Below are positions 52,683 through 61,885 of a DNA stretch of 64,000 nt, piece by piece (the first letter of the stretch is position 1; the number at the start of each line of letters is the position of its first letter). The notes beneath the pieces are model-generated. The model was not told where the DNA came from. It did not search any database and saw nothing but the letters and a program-made list of their open reading frames with translations. This stretch comes from FEB-25 sp963726315. GTDB taxonomy: Bacteria > Chloroflexota > Anaerolineae > Anaerolineales > UBA4823. Made by a program: the position numbers and the translations under genes. The DNA lies in the NCBI GenBank assembly GCA_963726315.1, contig CAVSBZ010000007.1, positions 372,001-436,000 on the forward strand. The letters are read 5' to 3'.

Positions 52683-53567
52683 TTAGTAATTTGTTACCAT
52701 ATCGAGCAGGCCTCTTTCACGGGCGATATGCTCACAATAGCGAAAAAGGTAATACCCAATAACTCCAAAGACAATGGATAAGACAATCAGGATGCCGACA
52801 ATCTGCTGATTGCTTAAATTTTCGAAGGTCGGAAACGCAGCGGCAACCTCTCCTACAAGGGCACGCCGAAGAATTTCCAGCCAATAGGTGACTGGATTCA
52901 GGTAGCCAATCCAGCGGATCCAGACGGGCAGGACTTCCAACGGAAAGATGGCACCACTGAACAGGAAAAGCGCCCCGGCGACTGCATCGCCAATGAACCA
53001 TACGTGGTTCACGATCATCAAGCTGATGCCGGCGAGGATCAATCCCATCATGGCAAGCATGACGATGCCAATGCCGAGAGACCCAATGAACAGCGGCCAA
53101 TCTATAGCTGCGATATCGATACTTACATGTAGGAAGAGTACACCGAAGATGATGGTTATAAAAACCGAGATCGAACCGACCAGGAATTTGGCAACACCGC
53201 GACCAATGAGATAAGCGGGGATATTAATCGGCGCAATATACATAAATTTGAGGGTTTTATAGTGCTCGCGGTCATCGATCACTGCCCAGGATATCCCGGT
53301 CATTACAGAACCTACATAAATATAAAATGCGTTTCCAAGATAGATGTAGGTAAAAATCGGGTCAGAAAAATCACCGCTGGTGATAACGCTGTACATAACG
53401 ACCAGGATGGCAGCTCCAGCCAGGGGCTTGATGATGGAATAAATCGCAAATAGAAAGGGATCGGTCCAGTTGGATTCAATCTGCCAACCCAGCCAGGCAG
53501 CGATACGAAATGACCGCGTGTAAGTTAGCATTTTTTTAGGTGTAGTTTGGAGCTCAGTTGATTCCAT
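52683..53567 (-). CDS. ABC-2 type transporter permease (second subunit)
   Basis: A 294-residue membrane protein with six predicted helices and the ABC-2 permease pattern (VIDDREHYKTLKFMYIAP; FLFSGAIFPLEVLP). It pairs with the permease gene just upstream and the ATPase before that to form an exporter. The substrate is unknown; related systems export drugs, lipids or polysaccharide. Confidence 0.88.
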   Translation of the reverse strand: MESTELQTTPKKMLTYTRSFRIAAWLGWQIESNWTDPFLFAIYSIIKPLAGAAILVVMYSVITSGDFSDPIFTYIYLGNAFYIYVGSVMTGISWAVIDDREHYKTLKFMYIAPINIPAYLIGRGVAKFLVGSISVFITIIFGVLFLHVSIDIAAIDWPLFIGSLGIGIVMLAMMGLILAGISLMIVNHVWFIGDAVAGALFLFSGAIFPLEVLPVWIRWIGYLNPVTYWLEILRRALVGEVAAAFPTFENLSNQQIVGILIVLSIVFGVIGYYLFRYCEHIARERGLLDMVTNY

Positions 53568-53585
53568 ATAAAGCCTCGAGGCTTA

Positions 53586-54485
53586 TTAGCGACGGTTTTC
53601 AGTAAGGCGCCCTTCACGGATTGCCAGCTTTTCCATGTGGGCAAGCATTAATTTGGCGGCGAAGAGAAAAACTACACTCAGTACCAATAAGATGATGATC
53701 TCAACTTGCACGGATAAGAATCCCAGGGAAGGACCGGTGGCGAAGACAAGCTGGCGCATCGCATCCATGCCCAAGGTGAGAGGAATAAAGGAAGCTGCAG
53801 CAGAAATCCAGAATCCGAAATTACGGATTGGAAAGTAGAAGCCGGAAAACAGGTAAACCGGCTCCTGGGCCAGGTTTGAGATATGCCAGGCTTCTCTGCT
53901 GAGAAGGAGATAGAGCGAGGCAGCCATCATCCCGAGACCGTACAGGGCAACCATGGTCAGGAAAAAGACAGCGAAAAGCTGGGCAAAGCTAGACACGGCA
54001 TAGTTAACTTGAAATAACAGACTTCCGACCACGATAATCACCACAGCACGGAGTGTCGTAGCCAGCAATCCACCGAGCGCCATTCCCAACAGGATTGCCA
54101 TCATGGAAGATGGGCTGATGATATACAGCGCCAGGTTGCCCTGTTCCTTCTCCCAATACAGCTGGCTGGACATGCTCCACAACACGTTCATCCAGAATGC
54201 GATCATCGCCCCGCCAACGACGACGAAACCGATGTAATCTTCGGGTGCATTGATAGCACGGTAAACAAACACATAAGCGAATACAGACAGAAGGGGCATC
54301 AGGATGTCGAAAAACAACCATGATTTTTCCCGTTGCTGACCAATCAGGCGAGGATAGGCTCGGGCGAATACGCACTGCAAATAAAGCCTCCAGCCGGAAT
54401 TCTTATGCAAGCGTTCCTCACCAGCAGGCTGCACACCATTCTGATGGGCAAGAGTCATAGGAGCAGCAGAAGAGTCATTACTCAT
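53586..54485 (-). CDS. ABC-2 type transporter permease (first subunit)
   Basis: A 299-residue membrane protein with six predicted helices of the ABC-2 family (LYWEKEQGNLALYIISP; VYLFSGFYFPI). Its start (ATG 54485) lies inside the end of the ATPase gene, an eight-base overlap indicating coupled translation. A longer frame upstream duplicates the ATPase coding region and is not used. Confidence 0.88.
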   Translation of the reverse strand: MSNDSSAAPMTLAHQNGVQPAGEERLHKNSGWRLYLQCVFARAYPRLIGQQREKSWLFFDILMPLLSVFAYVFVYRAINAPEDYIGFVVVGGAMIAFWMNVLWSMSSQLYWEKEQGNLALYIISPSSMMAILLGMALGGLLATTLRAVVIIVVGSLLFQVNYAVSSFAQLFAVFFLTMVALYGLGMMAASLYLLLSREAWHISNLAQEPVYLFSGFYFPIRNFGFWISAAASFIPLTLGMDAMRQLVFATGPSLGFLSVQVEIIILLVLSVVFLFAAKLMLAHMEKLAIREGRLTENRR

Positions 54486-55494
54486 CTGATACTTCCTTCT
54501 GCTCAACTTCTTCCATACTCTGCCCGACGAGTTTGACGAAGACATCCTCCAACGAGGGTTCGTTCTTTTTCAAGTTTAATAGGCGGACGTTGGCAGAATT
54601 TAAGGTATTAATCACGACTGCCAAGGCCTGCTCTTCTTCAAGGATTAGATCGAGCGCATCGAACCCCTCTTGAGGGCGGTGAACGGCATTGCAAACCCCG
54701 GGAAGCGTTTCGAACTGTGATACATTCAGGCTGCCATTAAATGGACTGACTTCCAGGTGGAAAATGGCTTCCTGCTGCAGATGGTGTTTGAGGTTGGCGG
54801 GAGTATCGCACGCCAATACTCGCCCCAGGTTAATGATGGCGACCCGGTCACACAGCTCATCGGCCTCAACCATGTAGTGGGTGGTGAGCATCAGCGTGCG
54901 GGTGGGGTTATTATCCACCCAGGAGCGGATGAACTGGCGCACTTCGCGGGAGGCACCTACATCCAGGCCCAGGGTGGGCTCATCCAGGAAGAGCACATCT
55001 GGATCGGTCATAAAGCCGCGCACGATATTCATCTTCTGACGCAAGCCGGTGGATAAATCGGAAGACTTGGCATTGGCACGATCGGATAAACCAACAATAT
55101 CAAGTAAACGCTTGATGTTGGCGTTGGCAACATCGGATGATAGCCCATAGAATTGTGAGAACATCCAAAGATTCTCACGAACAGTGAGCAAGCCATAGCC
55201 GGAAGTTTCTCCACCAGAAACCATATTGATGCGAGGGCGGACTTTATCGGGCTCGGCAGCCACATCAAAGCCTGCCACTGAAGCATGACCGGTGGTGGGG
55301 GCAAGCAAGGTGGTGAGGATCTTGATCAAGGTGGTCTTACCGGCTCCGTTGGGTCCAAGCAAGCCGAACAGCTCACCGGGGTGGACGTCGAGATTAACAT
55401 CGGTGAGTGCTACCAGCGAATGGGGTTCTTCTTTCTTTCCACCGCGGATTTTATAAGTGCGTCCCAGGTTTTCAGTGTGAATTGCAAAATCCAT
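54478..55494 (-). CDS. ABC transporter ATP-binding protein
   Basis: A 338-residue DrrA/NodI-type ATPase. Walker A is GPNGAGKTT (residues 48-56), the signature is LSTGLRQK (a variant of LSGGQ), Walker B is VLFLDEPTLGLD and the switch histidine is in LTTHYM. The C-terminal 90 residues form the extra domain common in this subfamily. First gene of the ABC exporter operon. Confidence 0.92.
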   Translation of the reverse strand: MDFAIHTENLGRTYKIRGGKKEEPHSLVALTDVNLDVHPGELFGLLGPNGAGKTTLIKILTTLLAPTTGHASVAGFDVAAEPDKVRPRINMVSGGETSGYGLLTVRENLWMFSQFYGLSSDVANANIKRLLDIVGLSDRANAKSSDLSTGLRQKMNIVRGFMTDPDVLFLDEPTLGLDVGASREVRQFIRSWVDNNPTRTLMLTTHYMVEADELCDRVAIINLGRVLACDTPANLKHHLQQEAIFHLEVSPFNGSLNVSQFETLPGVCNAVHRPQEGFDALDLILEEEQALAVVINTLNSANVRLLNLKKNEPSLEDVFVKLVGQSMEEVEQKEVSDE

Positions 55495-55623
55495 AGAATC
55501 TTTTTACTCATTTCTCAATATTGTTGGTAATTCGTAGGGTAATCGTAGGTTACCCGTCAAGTACGAACAACAAGTATCTGCTATGATATTATCTGTAGGG
55601 CGATTTCTCTTCTTCTCCTCCTT

Positions 55624-55656
55624 TAAAGAGAGCCGGTAGTGGCGTACCCGGCTCTC
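55624..55656 (-). terminator. Terminator-like hairpin after the double-GNAT gene
   Basis: GAGAGCCGG (55628-55636) and CCGGCTCTC (55648-55656) form a perfect 9-bp stem. On the minus strand only TTTAAAG follows, so the T-run is short. It lies directly downstream of the minus-strand gene ending at 55662. Confidence 0.6.
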
Positions 55657-55661
55657 GTTTA

Positions 55662-56645
55662 TTAAGGAGAAACCGGTTTACCTGTCTGATCACCCATGGC
55701 TAAATCGAATTGATAACACACCAGCTGGCGTATATCTTTAAACCCCAGCTCACGATACATTTTTAGGACCTCCAGCTTATCACCCCACGATTCCATCTCA
55801 ACTTCAGACTGACCTTGCTGATGCAGCCAGGCAATGCTGGTCAGCATCAGGGCGCGGTACAAGTCAAGACGGCGGTGCTGGGGCACAATCCCAGGAGCGT
55901 CGATATAACCTGTGGGCAGACCATTTTTCAAGCTGCGTTCGGGAGACTGTTCCGCCCGACTGATGCCCACTCCCCGACCTTTTTCGGAAAATACAAGGAA
56001 GATTCCATCCGGGTTGAGCTCAGTCAGCCATGAGGTTATTTCTTCCTGGCTGACTTCATGATGCCCCCACAGGGGAATATAGGCAAGATTTAACACCTCG
56101 GTAAGGAGGGATACGTCGCCGACGTCAGCGTATGGTCGCATGGTATAACCAAAGGGCCAGATGATCGGTGGCAAATGGATGCCCTCGGAAAGGCGCAACT
56201 CTGTGTAAGCTCCTTGGGCGATGAAACCCCGTTTTTGTAGGAAACCTGGTGCATGCGGATGGCTTGCGCTGGCAAAAATTTGCATGGAAGCAGAACCCAG
56301 CTGACGAGCACGGGCCATCGCCCTGGATAACAAGGCTGAACCAACTCCTCGGCGACGCCAAGAGGGGTGGACTGAGATATTTCCCTCACAAAGCGTTGTT
56401 CCTGGAACAGCTTTGACCAGTGCTGAGCCGATCAATTTCGATGGCTCGCCAGGTGACTCTACAACCCAGCGGTCCTGGAGGGGGTCATGCCCGGGCGAAC
56501 TCAACTGATCTCGGAGAGCACCTTCGCTGACCTGATTCCCAATATGGTCAACCGCTTCAACTGCAGTGTAAAGGTCGATTAAACGAGGGATATCCTGGTC
56601 TGGCGAGAATGAACGTATGGGGAGTAGTTTTAGGTCCATGGTCAT
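55662..56645 (-). CDS. Two-domain GNAT-family N-acetyltransferase
   Basis: A 327-residue protein with two GNAT folds: the first about 5-160, with the acetyl-CoA motif RRRGVGSALL near 95, and a second about 168-320, with PQHRRLDLYRALM near 255. The second domain has a weaker pyrophosphate loop. The acyl acceptor is unknown. It starts at ATG 56645 or 56639; neither has a ribosome site. Confidence 0.85.
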   Translation of the reverse strand: MTMDLKLLPIRSFSPDQDIPRLIDLYTAVEAVDHIGNQVSEGALRDQLSSPGHDPLQDRWVVESPGEPSKLIGSALVKAVPGTTLCEGNISVHPSWRRRGVGSALLSRAMARARQLGSASMQIFASASHPHAPGFLQKRGFIAQGAYTELRLSEGIHLPPIIWPFGYTMRPYADVGDVSLLTEVLNLAYIPLWGHHEVSQEEITSWLTELNPDGIFLVFSEKGRGVGISRAEQSPERSLKNGLPTGYIDAPGIVPQHRRLDLYRALMLTSIAWLHQQGQSEVEMESWGDKLEVLKMYRELGFKDIRQLVCYQFDLAMGDQTGKPVSP

Positions 56646-56837
56646 GCTAAATCATGATTAGCTTAATCATCAGAAAATCAAAACCGTATCTTCCCCACCC
56701 CTGACAAGGTGGTTATTTACACGGCAGGAAAACGGCGATATTTTGTTTCCCAACGCCCATGAAGGATAATTATTGTACCACTTTCCTTAAACCGGTGATT
56801 TTTCCTGCGGTACAGACTGGATGTTAGAACGGGAACT

Positions 56838-57416
56838 CTAATCCATCAGAGAGAGAATTTCCTGGTAGCGAAAACAATCCGTTGTATGATCATTTACCAT
56901 GCCCACCGCTTGCATGTGAGCATAACAAATGGTAGGTCCGACAAAATGGAAACCGCGCTGGATCAGGTCCTTACTCATCTGGCGGGAAATCTCTGTCTGT
57001 GCAGGCAACTCATGATCCGAGGTCCAAGCGTTGACGATGGGTTTACCTCCAACGAACTGCCACATATACGCATCAAAACTACCGAACTCCAGTTGAATTT
57101 TTAAGTAAGCCTGGGCATTATGGATGGCGGCGTTTATCTTGAGCCGGTTACGGATGATACCTGGATTTGCCAGCAGCTCTGACACTTTAAGTTCATCATA
57201 GGCGGCAATTTTGTGCGGGTCAAAATTATCAAAAGCAATATGATAGTTAGGTCGCTTTTTTAATATGGTATACCAGCTCAAACCTGCCTGAGCGCCTTCC
57301 AAAACGAGAAATTCGAACAGCAGGCGGTCATCATGGACAGGAACTCCCCATTCCTGGTCGTGATAAGCCTGATAAAGGGGGTCATCCGTACTGGCCCAAA
57401 AGCAGCGGGTGGGCAT
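56838..57416 (-). CDS. tag: DNA-3-methyladenine glycosylase I
   Basis: A 192-residue base-excision repair enzyme that removes 3-methyladenine. The zinc ligands are visible: a cysteine near the N-terminus (RCFW), a histidine in AYHDQEWG, and the C-terminal HTTDC pair. The family's LFEFLVLEGAQAGLSW segment carries the conserved glutamate. GGAG lies eight bases before ATG 57416. Its first 35 bases overlap the end of the upstream gene. Confidence 0.93.
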   Translation of the reverse strand: MPTRCFWASTDDPLYQAYHDQEWGVPVHDDRLLFEFLVLEGAQAGLSWYTILKKRPNYHIAFDNFDPHKIAAYDELKVSELLANPGIIRNRLKINAAIHNAQAYLKIQLEFGSFDAYMWQFVGGKPIVNAWTSDHELPAQTEISRQMSKDLIQRGFHFVGPTICYAHMQAVGMVNDHTTDCFRYQEILSLMD

Positions 57417-58092
57417 GATGTTCACTCCTGGCTAATACGTTGTGGAAGATGGATTGGCAGCGGATTGAGTAGCGATCGTTCGGCGATTTCTGCCCAGACA
57501 GTCTGGCGAGTAATGGAGCTGTGTACTGCAGCTCATTCGCAGATTTTGGATCATTCGTCTCGGAAAGCATTAAGATGGTGTAATAGTAAGGGAAGCCGTG
57601 CCATTTTCCCTTCCCGTCGCGATAACCTTCCAGATGAGACAGTAATTCGCTCAAATGCTCAGAAGCTTCGCCGGTGTTAAGTGAGGCTAAAAAGCGCATG
57701 TAGACAAGAGTGAGTGATCGACACTCCCCCTTGGGGCAAAATTGGCTATAACACATCGAACTCATACGCCGGTTGGAAAGCGATATCGACCTGGCAACAG
57801 CTGGGTTTTCCAGTGCAAGCAGGGAAAGCACCCTGGTTGCCTCGATGAGCTGTACGTGGCGGCAGGCAAATTCTGTTCGGAGAGTTTCCCCAGTGAAAAG
57901 CCTGATTTGAGTGCGAGATTTGGAAGCAAATGGGATAAAAACCCCGGAATTAGACCCCGTCATTATCTGCCGACTGATGATCAGTGCAGCAAGACCCTCA
58001 CAAAGTGAAGGGACAATAGATCGATGAAAGAAGAATGCCTCCTCGGCAGAATCAAGTGTATCTGATAGGCTGGTTGGATGGACGATAATCAT
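57382..58092 (-). CDS. Protein of unknown function upstream of tag
   Basis: A 236-residue soluble protein, start ATG 58092 with AGGGGTGAAA upstream. A central cysteine-containing stretch (SMCYSQFCPKGEC) and a C-terminal helical segment (GKGKWHGFPYYYTILML) are the notable features; I do not recognise a family. It overlaps tag by 35 bases and so is probably co-expressed with it. The cysteines could bind metal, but this is speculation. Confidence 0.65.
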   Translation of the reverse strand: MIIVHPTSLSDTLDSAEEAFFFHRSIVPSLCEGLAALIISRQIMTGSNSGVFIPFASKSRTQIRLFTGETLRTEFACRHVQLIEATRVLSLLALENPAVARSISLSNRRMSSMCYSQFCPKGECRSLTLVYMRFLASLNTGEASEHLSELLSHLEGYRDGKGKWHGFPYYYTILMLSETNDPKSANELQYTAPLLARLSGQKSPNDRYSIRCQSIFHNVLARSEHHAHPLLLGQYG

Positions 58093-58120
58093 TTTCACCC
58101 CTCTTTCGTTCAATGATTAA

Positions 58121-58681
58121 TTAAAGATTATATCTCATGATTGGGCGAGTCTCGGACCGCCTGAGAACCTCGCTGAAACCGGCTTGCTTGAATGCTGAAT
58201 ATAACCCGGTGTAAACGAAAACATCCGGGGCTTTACCGACTTTTGGCTCGACAGGATACCCTTCAACGATTTGAGCACCGTTTTCCCTGGCATATTCGAT
58301 GGCTGCCTGGAGGAGTTGTACGGTTAACCCTTTCCGCCGCTGACTGCGGGCAGTAAAAAAGCATACCACCGACCAGACGGGTTGATCGTCTACGGGTTTG
58401 AGGATACGTGAGCGTGCCAGAGTAGGAAACTCTTCACGTGGAGCAATGGAACACCAACCAACAGGCTCACCGGCTGAATACGCCAGGATGCCGGGAATAT
58501 TATGCGAGTCAACCAGGGCTTTGATATTACGGCGGTTAAGTTCTCCGTGCTGCTCTTCATACTGGGTACGAGATAGACGCCAATACATACACCAGCAACC
58601 TCCGCAAGCTCCACGAGGGCCGAATAATTTTTCAAAATCTGACCAGCGTTCTGGGGTGAGAGGGGCACATGTAATTTTCAT
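58121..58681 (-). CDS. GNAT-family N-acetyltransferase
   Basis: A 186-residue acetyltransferase. The N-terminus has a cysteine-rich segment (GPRGACGGCWCMYWR) common to one GNAT subgroup, and the acetyl-CoA loop is RSQRRKGLTVQLLQAA near 113. Acceptor unknown. No ribosome site is seen before the ATG. It precedes the unknown gene and tag on the same strand after 28 bases. Confidence 0.88.
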   Translation of the reverse strand: MKITCAPLTPERWSDFEKLFGPRGACGGCWCMYWRLSRTQYEEQHGELNRRNIKALVDSHNIPGILAYSAGEPVGWCSIAPREEFPTLARSRILKPVDDQPVWSVVCFFTARSQRRKGLTVQLLQAAIEYARENGAQIVEGYPVEPKVGKAPDVFVYTGLYSAFKQAGFSEVLRRSETRPIMRYNL

Positions 58682-58719
58682 ATTTGAATTTAAAAAAAAT
58701 AAATCGATTCAATTCGAAT

Positions 58720-59754
58720 TCAGGTTATGTCGAGCTCAATATATTCCGGTCCCTGTTCGGCAGGATCCATAAAACCTTTGGAAGGTGGAGCGGGGTTGAC
58801 CTCACGAGGAAGGGTGTGAGAAAATGATGCAACTTCATGGCTTGCGGTATTTTCTAGTGTTTTGAGATCCTGATCATCGCCAAGGTCATCCTCGTCATCA
58901 TCATCATCGTCATCGTCATCCCAATCGGTTTCGAATTCATCCTCATCGATTTCATCTTCGTCTGAATCTTCATCCTCCGCTTCTTTGTCTGGTTCAGGGA
59001 TATCTGCTTCTTCGTCTAATTCCTCACCACTGTCAAGATCTTCCTCATCATCATTTTCAAAGTCCTCTCCGCCGAGCCCAGCATCCCCATCCTCTTCATC
59101 ATCCAGGTCCTCTCCAGCAGCACCGTCTTCTTCTCCTATACTGTTATCTTCCTCAAGCTCTTCCTCATCCTCATCTTCAGGATCATCACCATTCCCTGGT
59201 TTCGTGGCGATATTGGTTGAGGAAGTGGTGAGCCCTGAGCTTTGCGGGATCTCATCCCTCCCCCAGAGCTCGATAAAGATGCCGTGAGGGGTCCGGAAAG
59301 TGCTAATTTGTAAAGTTGAACCAGGGTGCAGCGGTTGGGGAGTGTAATCGAAAGAAATACCCCGCTGCTGCAGGGCTTGCGTGGTACGGGCAATATCCTT
59401 TACCATAAATTGAAGACGGATGGCATCTGGTGAAGTGGATTGTTCATTCGGCTGGGTAGGGACGATGGAGATGAAAAATTCTGCCTGAGGGGAGGTGAAC
59501 ATGGCGTAAGTAGGGTCGAGGGCATTAACCGAGAAACCCAGGATATCAATATAGAAACCGACTTCAGCTGGAAAATCATCTACCCGGTATTCCACACACT
59601 GCTTCCAGGATTCTCCCCAGTCAAATGGAAATGGATTTGAGGGGGATATCCATTGTTTTTCCCACTCGATCTGGTTTTTCGTATGCCCGGCAAAATCAAG
59701 ACGTGCCTTACCAATTGCGCGAACACGAGGGTTTATTGGATAATTTGTCACCAT
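58720..59754 (-). CDS. Glyoxalase-like (VOC) protein with long acidic tail
   Basis: A 344-residue protein. An N-terminal VOC/glyoxalase-bleomycin domain (about 48-170: VEYRVDDFPAEVGFYIDILGF; FRTPHGIFIELWG) is followed by about 120 residues made almost only of Asp and Glu (about 190-305), then a short ordinary C-terminus. The tail is coded by GAT/GAA-rich, microsatellite-like DNA. The role is unknown; acidic tails can bind metals or basic proteins. Confidence 0.8.
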   Translation of the reverse strand: MVTNYPINPRVRAIGKARLDFAGHTKNQIEWEKQWISPSNPFPFDWGESWKQCVEYRVDDFPAEVGFYIDILGFSVNALDPTYAMFTSPQAEFFISIVPTQPNEQSTSPDAIRLQFMVKDIARTTQALQQRGISFDYTPQPLHPGSTLQISTFRTPHGIFIELWGRDEIPQSSGLTTSSTNIATKPGNGDDPEDEDEEELEEDNSIGEEDGAAGEDLDDEEDGDAGLGGEDFENDDEEDLDSGEELDEEADIPEPDKEAEDEDSDEDEIDEDEFETDWDDDDDDDDDEDDLGDDQDLKTLENTASHEVASFSHTLPREVNPAPPSKGFMDPAEQGPEYIELDIT

Positions 59755-59770
59755 AATCTGACTTCCAATT

Positions 59771-59800
59771 CCACACCTGGGAGACTACTCTCAGGTGTGG
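59771..59800 (-). terminator. Hairpin between atl and the VOC gene
   Basis: CCACACCTG (59771-59779) and CAGGTGTGG (59792-59800) form a perfect 9-bp stem. It lies after the atl stop and before the VOC start. There is no T-run, so it may be a weak terminator or a processing signal. Confidence 0.4.
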
Positions 59801-59855
59801 TTATGAACAAAGTGGAAGAAATCACCCATATATAAAACTAAATCCAGGTGACCGA

Positions 59856-60251
59856 TCAATCCGTTTTGGATGGACCTTCCCACGCATATATTTTTAAATC
59901 GACACGATCGTGGTCATCAAAAACCACGCCTTCAGATTCTAGCAGCTCACGCTGATGAGCACCGCCTCCCCCGGGGCGGAGGCTGACTTTGCCTTGAGAG
60001 TTGATCACTCGCTGCCAAGGGACATCCTGCGGGCAATCTGCCATGGCACCCCCGACCCAACGCGCCCCAAATGAGAGATATGACTTCGGGTCCATCCCGG
60101 GAGGTGGGGTAAGGAGGTCGGCAATACGCCCATAGGTGGAAACCTTACCGGCGGGTATCTGCCGGACAAGCGCCCAGACTTGGTGATTGAACTCATCCCG
60201 TTTGGGTGGTGAAACATAGCGTTGAGCAGCATGAATGGCTGAAGGAGTCAT
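59856..60251 (-). CDS. atl: Alkyltransferase-like DNA repair protein (ATL)
   Basis: A 131-residue homologue of the methyltransferase DNA-binding domain in which the acceptor cysteine of PCHRV is replaced by Trp (PWQRV). ATL proteins bind O6-alkylguanine without removing the alkyl group and hand the lesion to nucleotide excision repair. The DNA-binding segment AGKVSTYGRIADL is intact. ATG 60251 has an AGGATGG site; ATG 60260 is an alternative. The promoter has a LexA-type box. Confidence 0.9.
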   Translation of the reverse strand: MTPSAIHAAQRYVSPPKRDEFNHQVWALVRQIPAGKVSTYGRIADLLTPPPGMDPKSYLSFGARWVGGAMADCPQDVPWQRVINSQGKVSLRPGGGGAHQRELLESEGVVFDDHDRVDLKIYAWEGPSKTD

Positions 60252-60277
60252 ATTTTCCATCCTTTTTGTGTATTATA

Positions 60278-60306
60278 ACTATACCAGAACGCATGTTCTA
60301 TGTCAA
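60278..60306 (-). promoter_or_regulatory. SOS-type promoter of atl with LexA box in the spacer
   Basis: On the minus strand TTGACA (60306-60301), a 17-base spacer and TATAGT (60283-60278). The spacer contains AGAACATGCGTTCT, again GAAC-N4-GTTC. The design is the same as at 41877-41905, including the TAG directly after the -35 box. Confidence 0.82.
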
Positions 60307-60537
60307 GTAGTTTTTACCTTTCTAATCATTAATAATATAAGATGTGGAGCGGTACACTCACCCACTACCCGCCACTCGTTTAGATGTACCAGGGTTAGAA
60401 TAGAGGCACCATTAATCTTATGAATAATGTATGCTGAAATAAGTAATAATGTTCACCTCTCACTAGATGACCTACCTTGTGATATCGATTACAATATGGA
60501 TTGTCCAACAACCTGATCATACTCAGAAAACAACGCC

Positions 60538-61884
60538 ATGGCGACTGACACACCCTCCAGCTACCGAAACCTCGTGATTTATGAATTATACGTGCGCAAC
60601 CATGGGGTAAACGGCACATTTTCGGACGTGGAGAAGGATTTACCCCGCCTGCGAACGTTGGGAGTGGATTTATTGTGGTTCATGCCGATCCACCCAATCG
60701 GAGTCGAGCTTAGAAAGGGGAGCCTGGGAAGCCCGTATTCAATCAGAGACTACCGGGAAATAAACCCGGAATATGGCACAATAGAAGATTTTAGACGGTT
60801 GGTCAAACTGGTGCATGAGCACGGTATGCAGGTAATGATCGACGTAGTATACAATCACACTGCCCACGATTCGGTGCTGGTGAATGAGCACCCAGAATAT
60901 TTTCGCCAGGATGAACACGGAAACCCGGTGACCACTGTACCTGAGTGGAGTGACATTATCGATTTGAAACACCCTAATGCGGAGCTGAGTGAATACCTGA
61001 TCGAAACGTTGCGGGGTTGGGTGGAGCTGGGAGTGGATGGTTTCAGGTGTGATGTGGCATCACTGGTACCGCTAGAATTTTGGCAGCAAGCGCGAGAAGA
61101 GATCGCGAAAGTAAAAAAGGGGGTAATCTGGCTGGCAGAGTCGGTACATGCCAGCTTTGTGGGCTCGAGGAGGTCGAATGGACTGACCGGGCTTTCAGAT
61201 GGTGAGCTATATAGCGCCTTCGATTTTACTTATGATTATGATATCTGGCCTATCTGGCAGCTGGCAGTTCAAGGTAAAGTGCCGGTGCGGCGATATATTG
61301 AGATGTTACGCTACCAGGACTGCACCTTCCCTGAGACTTATATTAAGCTGCGGTGTGTGGAAAACCACGACCAGGTGCGTATTATGCGGCTGGCTCCCAG
61401 CCGGGCGCAAGCCATGGCATGGACAGCATTTGAGGCTTTTAATAAGGGACCCTTCCTCATTTATGGTGGGCAGGAGTCGGGCACCAAGCACACACCATCC
61501 CTTTTCGACATCGACAAGCTGGACTGGGGTGATTATTCACTACAACCATTTATCACCCGGCTAACCAAACTTAAAAAGGACCCGGCGCAAGTTGAAGGTA
61601 AATTTGTTGTAATCCAGGCTGACCCTGCCATCCAGGCAGTGTGGGAATATCCGGACAAGAACTTGTATGGGATATTCAATACCAGTGGAAAATCAGGCTA
61701 CATCATGGTCAGCTTGCCAGATGGGACGTACCGCGACATCCTTAATGATGGGCAAGTGACAGTGAGGGGAGGTAAGATACTTCTCCCGGAAGCCGCTGCA
61801 ATCGTACGCTACCCGCACAAGGTGGTGTTACGCCCGGCATACAGCGAGCTGCTGGATTATACTGTTACCGGGATCAACGCCTGA
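60538..61884 (+). CDS. Alpha-amylase family (GH13) glycoside hydrolase
   Basis: A 448-residue GH13 enzyme with no signal peptide, so intracellular. Catalytic residues: nucleophile Asp172 (GFRCDVAS), acid/base Glu201 (WLAES) and Asp278 (VENHDQ); region I is DVVYNHT (102-108). A beta-rich C-terminal domain follows. It probably acts on alpha-glucans or short maltooligosaccharides. No ribosome site is seen before the ATG. The region between this gene and atl holds only the atl promoter as a recognisable feature. Confidence 0.9.
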   Translation: MATDTPSSYRNLVIYELYVRNHGVNGTFSDVEKDLPRLRTLGVDLLWFMPIHPIGVELRKGSLGSPYSIRDYREINPEYGTIEDFRRLVKLVHEHGMQVMIDVVYNHTAHDSVLVNEHPEYFRQDEHGNPVTTVPEWSDIIDLKHPNAELSEYLIETLRGWVELGVDGFRCDVASLVPLEFWQQAREEIAKVKKGVIWLAESVHASFVGSRRSNGLTGLSDGELYSAFDFTYDYDIWPIWQLAVQGKVPVRRYIEMLRYQDCTFPETYIKLRCVENHDQVRIMRLAPSRAQAMAWTAFEAFNKGPFLIYGGQESGTKHTPSLFDIDKLDWGDYSLQPFITRLTKLKKDPAQVEGKFVVIQADPAIQAVWEYPDKNLYGIFNTSGKSGYIMVSLPDGTYRDILNDGQVTVRGGKILLPEAAAIVRYPHKVVLRPAYSELLDYTVTGINA

Positions 61885-61885
61885 T

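Noticed and set aside
58985..59287. Poly-serine open frame on the plus strand
   Set aside because: It is the complement of the Asp/Glu-rich tail of the VOC protein.
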